Shown: positions 1-9,394 of the stretch, one piece after another | Layout: each line of letters begins with the position of its first letter | How positions within the stretch are numbered: position 1 is the stretch's first letter | Assembly (NCBI GenBank): GCA_031835245.1 | Contig: JAVKOQ010000341.1 | Location: 1-54,618, forward strand | Source: Balamuthia mandrillaris | Lineage: Eukaryota > Discosea > Longamoebia > Balamuthiidae | Reading direction: 5' to 3' | Length of the DNA: 54,618 nt | Notes under the pieces: generated by a model | Databases searched by the model: none | Told to the model about the DNA's origin: nothing | Seen by the model: the letters and a program-made list of their open reading frames with translations, nothing else | Translations under genes and position numbers: made by a program

Positions 1-2
1 TC

Positions 3-101
3 TTTGGGGTGGTCTTGTTGTTGGGCGGAGTGGTGTCGTTCTTGTGGTATAGGAGGTGGAATTCGAACCGTATAAACCATCAGACCGTTGTGAACTTTTA
101 A
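3..101 (+). CDS. 3' end of single-pass membrane protein (partial)
   Basis: Only the last 32 codons are inside the window. They encode a hydrophobic stretch (LLLGGVVSFLWYRRW), which looks like the end of a membrane span, then a basic stop-transfer cluster and a short cytosolic tail ending VVNF before TAA at 99-101. The tail resembles the last residues of the next gene (YYKRW ... TAVNF, ending at 917). The two are therefore probably tandem paralogues of a type I membrane protein family. The ectodomain lies to the left of the window, so no function can be given. Confidence 0.55.
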   Translation, partial: FGVVLLLGGVVSFLWYRRWNSNRINHQTVVNF

Positions 102-129
102 ACAGGTCCCTTCACCTGAAACAAACGAG

Positions 130-917
130 ATCACAACAATGCACTTTAGAGGTGCAAAATGTTCCTTTCACACCCACAGATATCAGTGTTGCCTATGACG
201 GTACTGCTTCCCACATACTTTTTGCTTGCTCTCTCTGCCTCCCTCAGTTATCTTTGGGGCTCACCATTGTTATGCAAAGTGACGGGTTGGGTGAAGAGCA
301 TACACCTCTTAAACGCAACCCTTGACTTGCTTCAGCAGCACTGTGTGGACGAAGAGGGTGCCGAAATTTCTGGGCGGCATTGCTGTGCGTGTACCCACGA
401 ACGACCAAGTCGTTTCCCTATTTATTGTGTCTCAACGATTTGATGACTCTGTAATGTGCGTTATATGTTATCCGTTTTTCTCTACTCAACTCTTGTTTTC
501 TCTCTCTTCTTTTTGTGCCGTTTTCTTCTTCTTTCTTTCTTTCTTTCTTGTTTCGTCTCTCATCTTGTTCTCTGGTTCTCTTTGCGCGTTGCTCCTGTTA
601 TATGCAATTCAGCTATGATCCTGATTTTGGAATCAATCCTCTTTGACTTTGATGGTGATGATGATGGAGGTGATGGTAACGAAGATGGCACTGATGGGTA
701 TGAAGATGGAGCGGATAGAAGTGGATCTTCCAGCTCACAAGGCAGTGCTGATAGAGCAGGAGATGATGACGAGGACGATGTATTGCCGTTGGCACTCGGC
801 CTTACCTTTGGATTGCTCTTTGGCGTTGTTCTCGTGCTGGTGGCGTTTGGCTTGATCTTGTATTACAAAAGGTGGCAGGTGAAGCATGGCAATCGTGGCA
901 CCGCAGTTAACTTCTAG
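130..917 (+). CDS. Membrane protein, tandem paralogue of the preceding gene (model incomplete)
   Basis: The clear part is the last exon, about 606-917. It encodes a Gly/Asp-rich acidic spacer (DGDDDGGDGNEDG), a hydrophobic span (LALGLTFGLLFGVVLVLVAF), a basic stop-transfer (YYKRW) and a tail ending TAVNF, with TAG at 915-917. Upstream, about 325-440 reads as a plausible ectodomain exon (RVPKFLGGIAVRVPTND) followed by GT at 451, and a CAG acceptor ends at 605. The phases of these two exons do not join cleanly, so the start and internal structure are unresolved. There may be another intron, or the gene may be damaged. Outside-Asp/Gly linker, one span and a short tail suggest a type I surface protein. 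The family is not recognised. Confidence 0.4.
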
Positions 918-1159
918 TGAAGAGAAACACAAAGTTAGAAAGAGAAGGTTTGTTTGTGTCGACGCAAATTGTTGTCTACAAAAATACTCTAATTTAAAAA
1001 AAGAGGGATGAAGCGTTTGGGAGTCGAACTGGGGTCTCAACGGAAACATCCAAAAAAAAATTGGATGCTTCCAGTCAGAGTCGAACCGCAACCTTGATAG
1101 TTGATATCATCTTTTTTGTCGACATGCGATCGTGTTTGATCAACAAAAGAACAAAGAGG

Positions 1160-1342
1160 ATGAGTGAAGCGACCGCCCACCACCACGTCGAGAGCTCCGC
1201 TGTTTTGCCGTGGCCCTTGCACGTGTTGCCGTACGATGCGTGCTTGCACGTCTTTGCCTACCTCAACGCAGAGGAATTGCTCGGAGCAAGATTAGTTTGT
1301 TCCTTGTGGAAATCGATTGCTGATGATGGTTTGAATTTTGTG

Positions 1343-1417
<75 letters not shown>

Positions 1418-1871
1418 TAAAGTATGACCTTTTCTTTTGCTGGTTTTTAAAAAACAGGACACGTTTGGAAGCAACAATGCGCAGAGCCGCCTTCCGTCAT
1501 GGCAAAACCGCCAAAGCGTCACTTGCCGCGCTTCTTCACGAATGTTTTGAAAACGAGCCACTGGAAGGAGTTATACAAAGAACTAGGTTTGTTCTTTATT
1601 TTTTTTTTTTTTTTGAAGAGATAGAGAAGAGAGAGCGAGATACAGATAAAAAGAAAGAGAACCCGAGAAGTACTACATCTCTCGTTTTGTTCTTGTTCTT
1701 GTTCTTCTTGTTCTTCTTCTTCTTCTTCTTCTTCTTCTTCTTGTTCTTCTAGTTCTTCTTCTTCTTGTTCTTGTTCTTCTTGTTCTTGTTCTTGTTCTTC
1801 TAGTTCTTCTTCTTCTTCTTGTTCTTGTTGTTCTTCTTCTTCTTCTTGTTCTTGTTGTTCTAGTTCTTCTT

Positions 1872-1902
<31 letters not shown>

Positions 1903-2387
1903 TTCTTCTTCTTCTCTAGTTCTCTTTTTCTCTGTTTCTCCTATCTCTTCTTTCTTTCTTTCTTTCTTTCTTTTCGCTTCCTCCGTCCTTCTGCTCTCGT
2001 TCTCTTTTTTTCTTCCCTTGTTCTCTCTTTGCTCGATCTTATATTGTGTTTATCACCTGTTTATTAGCTACCATTTCTAAAGACGATGCGTCGTTGGATA
2101 ACTTTTGTCCGCTGCTAGCGGAAGGGCTTGAGGCCTCTTCTACCGATCACCCCACACAAAGTATTGCACAAACGCTGGACAGGTGCGTTCCGTCTTCTTC
2201 TTCTTGTTCTTCTACTTGTTCTTCTTCTTTCTCCTTGTCGTGCTTTTTTGCTTTATGCTAATATTTTTCGGGAGCACAGGAGAACTCAAACGTTTTGGTC
2301 TTCCAAAGGTTCTGCCGATATGGAAAGCAGCGAATTTCTTGTATACAGGTTTGCGTATCGCCTGAAATGAAGCCAACGTTGATACAC

Positions 2388-2425
<38 letters not shown>

Positions 2426-2595
2426 AAGAGCATTTTTGCTGAATTCTTCTGTAACAATACCAGATTGTTGCAGCCTATCTGTATCATTCGTGCCATTGAT
2501 ATCATTGTGTATCGTGCAGGCTATCAAATAGGGTTTGTTTTTCTGTTCTCTCCTCTGTTTTCTTTTCATCTTTCTCTTGTCATCTCCGTTGTTCG

Positions 2596-2633
<38 letters not shown>

Positions 2634-4813
2634 ATTTGCTGGAGTTCGCTGACTTAAACCGCAATGACTTAAACTAAACAAAAACAAAGAATTCCAATGT
2701 ATCCTCCGCAGAGCCTGCAGATATCAGTTGGGTTTGGTCCGAGACCGGAAGATATGCACTATCGATCGCCTATATTTCCTGTCGAAAATACTTCTGGTAC
2801 GTTATTTCTGCTTTTTCATTTCTTTCTCCCTCTCCCTCTCTGTTCTCTTCTTCTTCTTGCCTTTTTTTGGGACTACTCTTACTTTCTTTTCTTGCTTTCT
2901 AAACAGAACCACAACATTTTCTACTCGAGCCAGAACTTGTATTCGGAGCTTATGTTCGCATTGTACGTTCGACTGAATAGATGTTTATGAAAGTGTCACT
3001 GTTTGCTGATCTCGACCTATTTTTTTGAAAAATATAGGATCTCTATGGCAGAGTTCAAACGCAGCCTGATGATGATCTATTTTATACAGTTCTCCAAGAG
3101 GTTAAAGCATCTGGAATTCCTTTTGGTACCATTTGTCATCTTTTCAAATTTGTTCTTTTTATTGTTGTTTTGTTTTTGTCATTGGTTGTTGTTGTTTTTA
3201 TTCGGGTCCTTTCTAACGCAACTGAATTCATGAAAGGTCTTTTACATGAGAAGCAGATTCTTTGCAAGTCACTTATTCGTTTTGCGATAGCCCAAGAAAG
3301 TTTTCTTTCCAACTTATTGCATCCTCCACAACCGAAAACAGACTTTACCAAAGAAGCTATGGAAGCTGAGGATTATGAATCTGAAGAAGAAGCAGAAGCA
3401 GAAGCAGAAGCAGAAGAAGAGATAGAGGCAGAAGTTGAAGAGGAGGAAGAACAAGATGAAGAATTAGAAGACGAAATGGAGTTACCGAAAAATAAGGTTG
3501 AAGCAAGAAAAGAAATACCGAAAGACACTTTGCAGCAGATGTTGTCCAAGATTGCTGCTGCATTTATGGCTTCTAACGATGTGCATTCCTTTTCCGAACA
3601 ACTCAGGTAACTCTTTTCTTGCTTTTTTCCTTTTTCTTCTTTCTTTGTGTCTTCTTTCGTGCTGCTAACACAACCTCCCTATTCTTGCAAGCGATGTACT
3701 TCAAAGCCAACTGACCCCGTTGGTGGGCGCAGCATTTCAAGTCAAGAAGCGACAGCACCAATTTTTATCGCTATTGGAACAATTACAACTGAACGAGGCC
3801 AAACTACTCTACTTTTGTGCTAAGCCAGTTTGTACTTTTTCTGTTTAATCTTTCTCATTTTTCTCACAACCTTTATCTTTCTTCTACTCTGTCTTATGTA
3901 CCACTTGTTTAGAATGAACCATTACGTTCTACCGAAACTTTGGAAAACTTGAGAAAGTTGGGAGGCATAGAGTGGTTCACGCGCTTCCTCTTCGACCTTT
4001 TCCGACTTTCTCGATACAAGCTCAATCGACATGAAAGCGCTGCTCTCGTTGAAATCACCACAAACAAAGTCGATAGAAGAGAAGATGCGGAGAACTTGAC
4101 TCGACAATTGATCTATTCCCAAAAGGTTTGATTTTTTGGATTATTTATTTCTTTGTTATGTTTACTCTCTCTTCTGCTCTTCTCTTTCTCACCATTCCTC
4201 TACTCTCTACTTTTCTCGTTCTCTCTGATTTTTTCTCTTATTTCTTATAATAGCTTACTTGCACGGAGGAGCTTGGAGATTTTTTAGTAGACCGTGGTTT
4301 TATTGGTTTGGCTGCGGATGTTTATGTCCTTGCTCACGTTCACGACAAGGTATTACAAGTGCTTTACTTTACGTTTGTTATTTACTTCTCATCTTTTTTT
4401 TTTTGTGCGTTAACCTCTGTCTCTATTCCTTCACTTCGTTTGACGAAACTTTTTTTCCTTTTGTCTTCTCTTGTTGATTTCTTTCTGATATCTTCCTCCT
4501 TTCATTTGCAGATATTGAGTAGTTTTGTGGAAGTTGAGGAATTTGAAACGTTGCTTCGATACTGCTCTTTCCGTCGTGACATAGACTATGCAAAACTCTT
4601 AAAGGTATTTTCTTCATCGTTTCTCTCTCTCTCTCTCTCTCTCTTGCTCATCTTCTTGTTTATAGTTGGTCAAAGAGAAGTGCTCCATTGGCAAAGTTTT
4701 AGAGTTTGCGTTGTTGCTGTTGAGCAGACATTTATTGCCTTCAGACACAGTTCGTACTCTATTCTATTTTGCTTTCTCCTTTCTTTTTTTTTTTGTATTT
4801 TTTGAAAAACCGC

Positions 4814-4854
<41 letters not shown>

Positions 4855-5039
4855 CTACATATTTTACTTTTGTTTTCTAACAAAAACGAAAAAAAAAGGT
4901 CTTGGAAGTATTAGACATCCAATTGGGAGAAGGGGAATGGAACGTTGTCGAGAAGTTGACTCGTCTCCACCAACAACACACCAACAGCAGCAACAATGAT
5001 GATGCAGCTGATGCTGATGATAGCAGCAACACTGGTTAA
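1160..5039 (+). CDS. F-box protein with At4g00755-like C-terminal domain and helical extension
   Basis: Fifteen exons join in phase to 636 aa: 1160-1328, 1458-1586, 2068-2182, 2280-2348, 2464-2532, 2714-2796, 2907-2962, 3038-3125, 3237-3606, 3692-3827, 3913-4125, 4254-4349, 4512-4604, 4666-4749, 4899-5039. Residues about 13-60 form an F-box (LPYDACLHVFAYLNAEELLG, then CSLWKSIAD), the adaptor that docks on SKP1 in SCF ubiquitin ligases. Residues about 140-258 (TFWSSKGS, SSEFLVYRL, YRSPIFPV, IDLYGRVQTQ, DDLFYTVLQEVK) match my memory of the beta-sandwich that follows the F-box in plant At4g00755-type proteins. A Glu-rich tract covers about 300-340. Residues about 350-620 are predicted helical (KKRQHQFLSLLEQLQ, DYAKLL) and look like an alpha-solenoid, slightly like the Nup133 C-terminus, but I cannot confirm this. 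The in-phase chain argues for one gene. A fusion of two annotated families is the alternative. Confidence 0.8.
1343..1417 (+). repeat. (GT)n(GA)n microsatellite in intron 1
   Basis: A compound dinucleotide run: GT repeats pass directly into GA repeats, inside the first intron of the F-box gene and 15 bp after the donor site. A very similar compound GT/GA run is at 42660-42742 in another gene. Confidence 0.95.
1688..1985 (+). repeat. TTC/TTG-rich polypyrimidine tract in intron 2
   Basis: About 300 bp of interrupted TTC, TTG and TTCTAG triplets, then TTTC repeats, inside the 481-bp second intron of the F-box gene. It is noncoding low-complexity DNA and is the reason for poly-Phe/Leu open frames here. 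Confidence 0.9.
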
Positions 5040-5143
5040 ACAAAAAAACGGACCGGAGGAAGGAGAGCAAACACTAAGGTCATTCGTTAAGCAACCTTTT
5101 CTTTGTTCTTCACAGAGAGTAAAGGTTGCCTTATCTCGCTTTC

Positions 5144-5190
<47 letters not shown>

Positions 5191-5326
5191 CTCAAAAAAG
5201 CACACATACACACACACAAAGCACTAATGAAGCAGTACGGTACCATAATCACTAGTTCACATGCTGAAGGGAGCGGTTAGAAACAGGAAGAAAGAGGGAA
5301 TAATAAACGCTAATGAGATAAAGATG
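5040..5326. other. Intergenic stretch with (CT)n
   Basis: Between the F-box stop codon and the candidate tRNA there is a CT run at about 5147-5187 and an ACAC stretch at about 5205. No open frame or conserved motif is seen. It presumably contains the 3' UTR of the F-box gene. Confidence 0.6.
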
Positions 5327-5553
5327 GACTCTTTGGTGTAAAGCTGGCATCACGCCCATCTCCGAGGCGCGTTCTTTTCGAAAAAAAAAAAAAAAGAGGG
5401 CGCCACACGGAAACCGAACAGCTCGGTGCTCGCTTCCTTCTCCTCCTTTGCCCCCCCCTCGAGGTGGAGGAGGAGGAGGGAGAGGCGGCGAAGTGTGCTT
5501 TTCGTTTCGGCAAACTTTGGGGGAGGTACCCAGTTCGACTCTGGGAAGGGTCA
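5327..5553 (+). tRNA. Candidate tRNA with large intron, possibly Arg(CCG)
   Basis: The 5' half (5327-5365) starts GACTCTT, followed by a D-arm and A-box-like segment TGGTGTAAAGCTGG. The anticodon region reads CTCCGAG, which would place CCG at positions 34-36. The 3' half ends with a perfect T-arm (stem CCCAG 5529-5533, loop TTCGACT, stem CTGGG 5541-5545), then AAGGGTC. That last strand pairs over 7 bp, with one G-U, with the 5' acceptor strand. A run of seven T (5565-5571) follows, as expected for Pol III termination. The halves are about 150 bp apart, which requires an unusually large intron after position 37. The anticodon stem is imperfect in the 3' half (TTGGG against CCCAT). A tRNA-derived relic is the alternative. 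Confidence 0.45.
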
Positions 5554-5869
5554 ATCAATACATCTTTTTTTGGTTGTTTTTTTTTTTGTTCTTATCGACT
5601 GCCGCTTTTCTTTATTGTGGTGTACGTACACCACGTACACCACATGCACCCCCCTCAGCAAAGCAGAACAAAATCTTCTCCGCCGATGCTATATCGATTT
5701 TTTATTTGTTTTGGAGGAGCACGTGCTCGATCACGATCGAAAAAATCAAACCTCCAATGGAAAATCATAGTATTGTCGACATTTTTCCATTTTTAGATAA
5801 AAATTAATTTCAATTAAACAGAAAGTAAAAAAAAACACCAAACCGAAACGACAGTGTGCAAAGACAAAG
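5554..5869 (+). promoter_or_regulatory. Upstream region of the GT17 gene
   Basis: It holds the T-run terminator after the tRNA-like gene, a small repeated GTACACCAC unit near 5620-5645, and an AT-rich A-run just before the ATG at 5870. No clear TATA or CCAAT element is seen. Confidence 0.3.
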
Positions 5870-7294
5870 ATGAAGAGGAGGCTTGTGGTGGGGGTTGTGC
5901 TGGTTGCAGCGCTGACGCTGCTTTATTTCTTTCTGTGGACGCCCACGGCCTCCAAAGCCGTCATCGTGATGAAGGGCGCCGTCACCACGATGCACTGGCA
6001 GCCCCTCCGGCGCGACTGCCAAGGGGAGAGCCTGGCCACCCTCATGAACTCGCTCGACTGGGCCAAGTACGAGAGCCTGGCCACCGACAGGCTGGACTAC
6101 GACCTCTTCTCCGAGTTCATGGCGGAGCTGACGCCCTGGGCCGTCTCCGAGCCCACTGGGCCTCCTTTCAGGAACGCCCACGCAGGGCTGGCAGAGCGCA
6201 CGGACTGCGCTCAGCCGGACGTCTCCCGCCTCTTCACAGGCCGCAAGCGGAGCAAGGTCCCCAAGCTCATCGACTTTGTGCCCTTTGGCTACGACATTGA
6301 CGTGCTGGACGTGCACCTGCACGAGCTGCAGGAGGTGGTCGACCTGTTCGTCGTCTATGAGACCACGTGGACGCAACGGCCTCACCTCCACAAGCCCCTC
6401 TACGGGGCTTTGCTTCGCCATCGCTTCAAGCACCTCGAGCATAAGATCCTGTGGCTGATAGGGGATGATGCCGACCTCCTCCCCGTGGAGATGGAGATGA
6501 GCACTGGGCATAACAGTTGGGTGTTGGAGAACTCCATGCGCAAAGTGCCGATGCAGAAGTTCAAGAAATTGCTGCCCCACCTGCCGCAGTTCCAACCGGG
6601 AGCAGGAGGAGAGGACCCGTTGGAAGGTGCCCTTCTCACGGAGAACGACGGAGACGAAATATGGAAAGCTGAATACTTGATGCTGGTGAAACTATGTGAA
6701 CTCCGGCCCAACATCCAATTTCCCATAGACTCTGGCTCCATTCTCTTCAAGCACAGTTTTGACTTTGGGGAGTGGCTTTCGCCTGGAGACGATACCTTGC
6801 GTGGCAGCCACATGGACCGAAGCACGGTTGACCTCTTCAAACCTCATCTCGAGAAAGGAGAGGTCATTCGGGCGAGACGGCCGCAGGCTCACATGCCCGT
6901 CGGCGCCTCCAACCATCTTTCCAGCTTCATGACACCCATCAGCGGCGCGTTCAAAGAGCACGGAGGAGTGATAGAAGCTCCGGAGGACTCGCATCTGCCA
7001 AAGGAGTTGGTGGCAGCCGGCAAAGAGAGAAGGATCACGGTGGACACCATCCTGGACAATTTCGTGTTCGTGCAGTGCATTCACACGAGGCGATGGAAGG
7101 ACACGCTGTCGCAGCGGGATACGGAGCGGCTGTACAACGAGGTCATTTTGAAGACGGTGAGAGAGAACAGGGAGAGGTATTGCTTTTTGTGGGGCAGAGA
7201 AGGCGAGGAGGGACGGGATGACTTTATGAGCAGGGCTGCTACGAACTTGCCCGACATTTATCAGCGGCATTGTCATCGAAGTATCAGGCCGTAG
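5870..7294 (+). CDS. GT17 family N-acetylglucosaminyltransferase (GnT-III-like)
   Basis: Intronless, 474 aa. Residues 5-23 are a hydrophobic signal-anchor after MKRR, giving the type II topology of Golgi glycosyltransferases. The GT17 core starts near residue 133 (IDFVPFGYDIDVLDVHLHEL, then VVDLFVVYETTWTQRP). This is the family pattern of an F-F/N-E/D-L-x-L-x-R-x-x-E-L block followed by 'VD-FV-VE'. A DGDEI motif lies near residue 258 (family DxDEI). Family members include mammalian MGAT3, which transfers a bisecting GlcNAc from UDP-GlcNAc to N-glycan cores. The exact acceptor here is unknown. The ATG at 5870 is the first Met giving the signal anchor. AATAAA at 7425-7430 is a likely polyadenylation signal. 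Its GC-rich coding sequence contrasts with the AT-rich flanks, as for other intronless genes here. Confidence 0.85.
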   Translation: MKRRLVVGVVLVAALTLLYFFLWTPTASKAVIVMKGAVTTMHWQPLRRDCQGESLATLMNSLDWAKYESLATDRLDYDLFSEFMAELTPWAVSEPTGPPFRNAHAGLAERTDCAQPDVSRLFTGRKRSKVPKLIDFVPFGYDIDVLDVHLHELQEVVDLFVVYETTWTQRPHLHKPLYGALLRHRFKHLEHKILWLIGDDADLLPVEMEMSTGHNSWVLENSMRKVPMQKFKKLLPHLPQFQPGAGGEDPLEGALLTENDGDEIWKAEYLMLVKLCELRPNIQFPIDSGSILFKHSFDFGEWLSPGDDTLRGSHMDRSTVDLFKPHLEKGEVIRARRPQAHMPVGASNHLSSFMTPISGAFKEHGGVIEAPEDSHLPKELVAAGKERRITVDTILDNFVFVQCIHTRRWKDTLSQRDTERLYNEVILKTVRENRERYCFLWGREGEEGRDDFMSRAATNLPDIYQRHCHRSIRP

Positions 7295-7424
7295 CGCCGC
7301 AGGGTAGACTAATTGGTGAGGGGCCCCTATATTTTCCCACTGAGACAAAAGGGGGAAATAGCGTGACGTGTTATCTTAGTTTTGTCTACCTTGCGGCGGG
7401 CAAACAGTCCAGGCCCTGGCGTCA

Positions 7425-7430
7425 AATAAA
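7425..7430 (+). terminator. AATAAA polyadenylation signal of the GT17 gene
   Basis: AATAAA lies 131 bp after the stop codon and before an A-rich run. Confidence 0.5.
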
Positions 7431-7500
7431 ATTCTTGGGAAAAAAAAATAAATAAATAAAAATAAAGAAACGGCCCTTTTCCCATATCATTTTTGTTTTG

Positions 7501-9117
7501 TTATTCTTCTTGGGCCTCTTCTTCTTTTTCTAGGTCTTGTTCTTCTTCATCTTGTTCGTCTTTGTCTTCTTCGTCTTCATGTTCATGTTCTTGTTCTTCT
7601 TGTTCTTCTTCTTCTTCTTCTTCTTCTTCTTCTTGTTCTTCTTCTTGTTCTCCTTGTTCTTGTTCTTGTTCTTGTTCTTCCCCTCTTTGTGCTGTTTCGC
7701 TTTCTGCTCTTGCTTCTTCGTCATAGATTCCACAGGATGCTCTTTCTAACCATCGCAAAACGGCCACATGTTCATTGATTGCAGCACCGCGTAGGGCATC
7801 GTCGTCCCAAGAACATCCGTTTTTGATGGCCCATTGCACCAATTCCAAGCATCCATTCGAGGCAGCTCTTTCGCAGGTGTGCTCGTCCCAAGGGCATCCG
7901 TTTTCTCCAGCCCATTGCAGGACCTCCAAATGGCCACTGTTTGCAGCTGCGGAACAAGTGTGCTCTTCCCAAGGGCATCCATTCTCTCTTGCCCATTTCA
8001 AAACGTTCAGCTGGCAGTTCTCGGCAGCACCGCTGCACGTTGTGGTATTCCAAGGAAAGCTGTTTGCCCTTAGCCATTTCAACACGAACAAATGGCCCCT
8101 CTCTGCAGCCAAGCAGCAAGCATTTTCGGACGACCTGGAGATGCTGAAATGGGCCAGAGAAAACGGATGTCCTCAGCTGGCTGCATAGTTGCAAGTCTCC
8201 GCATTCCAGGGACATCCGTTCTCTCTCGCCCATTTTAGCATCGCCAAATCCCCCCTCTTTGCAGCCGCAGAGGTAGTGCCTTCATCCCAAGGGCACCCCT
8301 TCTCTCTTGCCCACTGCAATATTTCCAAATGTCCGCCACTGGCAGCGCTAGAACAAGTATCCTCGTCCCAAGAACATCCGTTATCTCTGGCCCATATCAG
8401 CATCTCCAAGTGCCCATTGAAGGCAGCAGCGGAGCAAACGCTGCTGGCCCAGTGACAGCCTTTTGCTATTGCCCATTTTAACATCTGCAAATGGCCGCTC
8501 AAAGCGGCTCCATAGCAGACCTCCTTGTTCCAAGGGCATCCGTTCTTAATGGCCCATTTCAACACTTCCCAATGTCCGCCTCTTGCAGCTTCGGCGCAAG
8601 TCCACGCATCCCAAGGACAGTCGTTTGCCCTGAGCCATTTCAACACCGCTAGGTGCCCGTTCGACGCTGCAGCTGTACATGCCAAACACATCTATTTGCT
8701 CTTGCCCATCGTAACACCTCCAGTCGCCCAGAGGCAGCCACTTGCTTGCTTGCTTATCGCGTAATGCCAAGGACAGCCTTGGGGGAGGCCAGCCCACTTC
8801 AAGGCAGGCAAGGAGCTGCAGGCCCAGCTCAGGAAGATCTTCCGTCGGAGGCGAGGAGAGCTGCAAGCAAGCCATCGGCGGCAGGTCCTGGCGGCCGGGG
8901 CTACGCTCTCCGGGGGCAACATTTTGAGGATGTGGCAGAGAAGCTCGTCTGGCAACGTTCCCGCCGGAAGGTTTGCTCCACTGCTGTCCTCCTCCTTTGC
9001 GGCAGTAGACTGTGTTGCTGTAGAAAGCAGTGGATGAGTCGTTTTCAGCCTTTTGACTGGGTTTGCGCTCTCCTCTCGTTCTTCCGCTGTTCGTGGTTCC
9101 TTCTGTTGCGGCGGCAC
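7501..9117 (-). pseudogene. F-box/ankyrin-repeat gene with reading-frame breaks
   Basis: Read on the minus strand from 9117, the protein starts MPPQQKEPRTAE. It has an F-box at about residues 53-90 (LPDELLCHILKMLPPESV, then ARTCRRWLAC) and then many ankyrin-type units of the form 'AA..GHLEVLKWARENGCPWDE.TC'. The C-terminus is Glu/Gln-rich, encoded by CTT/CTTGTT microsatellites (7505-7690). The frame is interrupted. One shift lies in an iterated CTTG run (8741-8755), a second near 8672-8690, and a TGA falls at 8173-8175 next to a short inverted stretch (about 8118-8176). The unit motifs continue on both sides of every break, so this was one gene. There are no intron-like borders at the breaks. 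F-box/ankyrin proteins act as substrate receptors of SCF ubiquitin ligases. A decayed copy or assembly errors could both explain the breaks; the inversion favours real decay. Confidence 0.75.
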
Positions 9118-9394
9118 TGGCCCGTCCGCCTGCCTCTCGTTGATAGGGAGGGGAGAAAGGAAGCATGACCGAAAAAATGCTCGGCAAACTCCTGTGCCAA
9201 GCTACTCTATGGTGCCTTTCTTCTCTTTCTTTCCTTTTCCTATTAAAAAACAATAAAGAGAGAAGAGAGAAGAAGAGAGAAGAGACTGAAGGTACGTGTT
9301 CTTTCATTTATTTACAGCTGTGTTGTTACTGAAAAAGGTTTGTGTTGTGCATGTTGTTGCATTGCGTGCTTCTGCTTTAGCTCTCTCACTCCGC

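Noticed and set aside
1018-1092. Two tRNA genes on the minus strand
   Set aside because: Only B-box-like heptamers and T runs are present. The flanking bases do not form T-stems or acceptor stems.
7775-8188. Plus-strand open frame through the ankyrin array
   Set aside because: It is a shadow of the minus-strand repeats, except for its last 20 codons, which reflect the micro-inversion.
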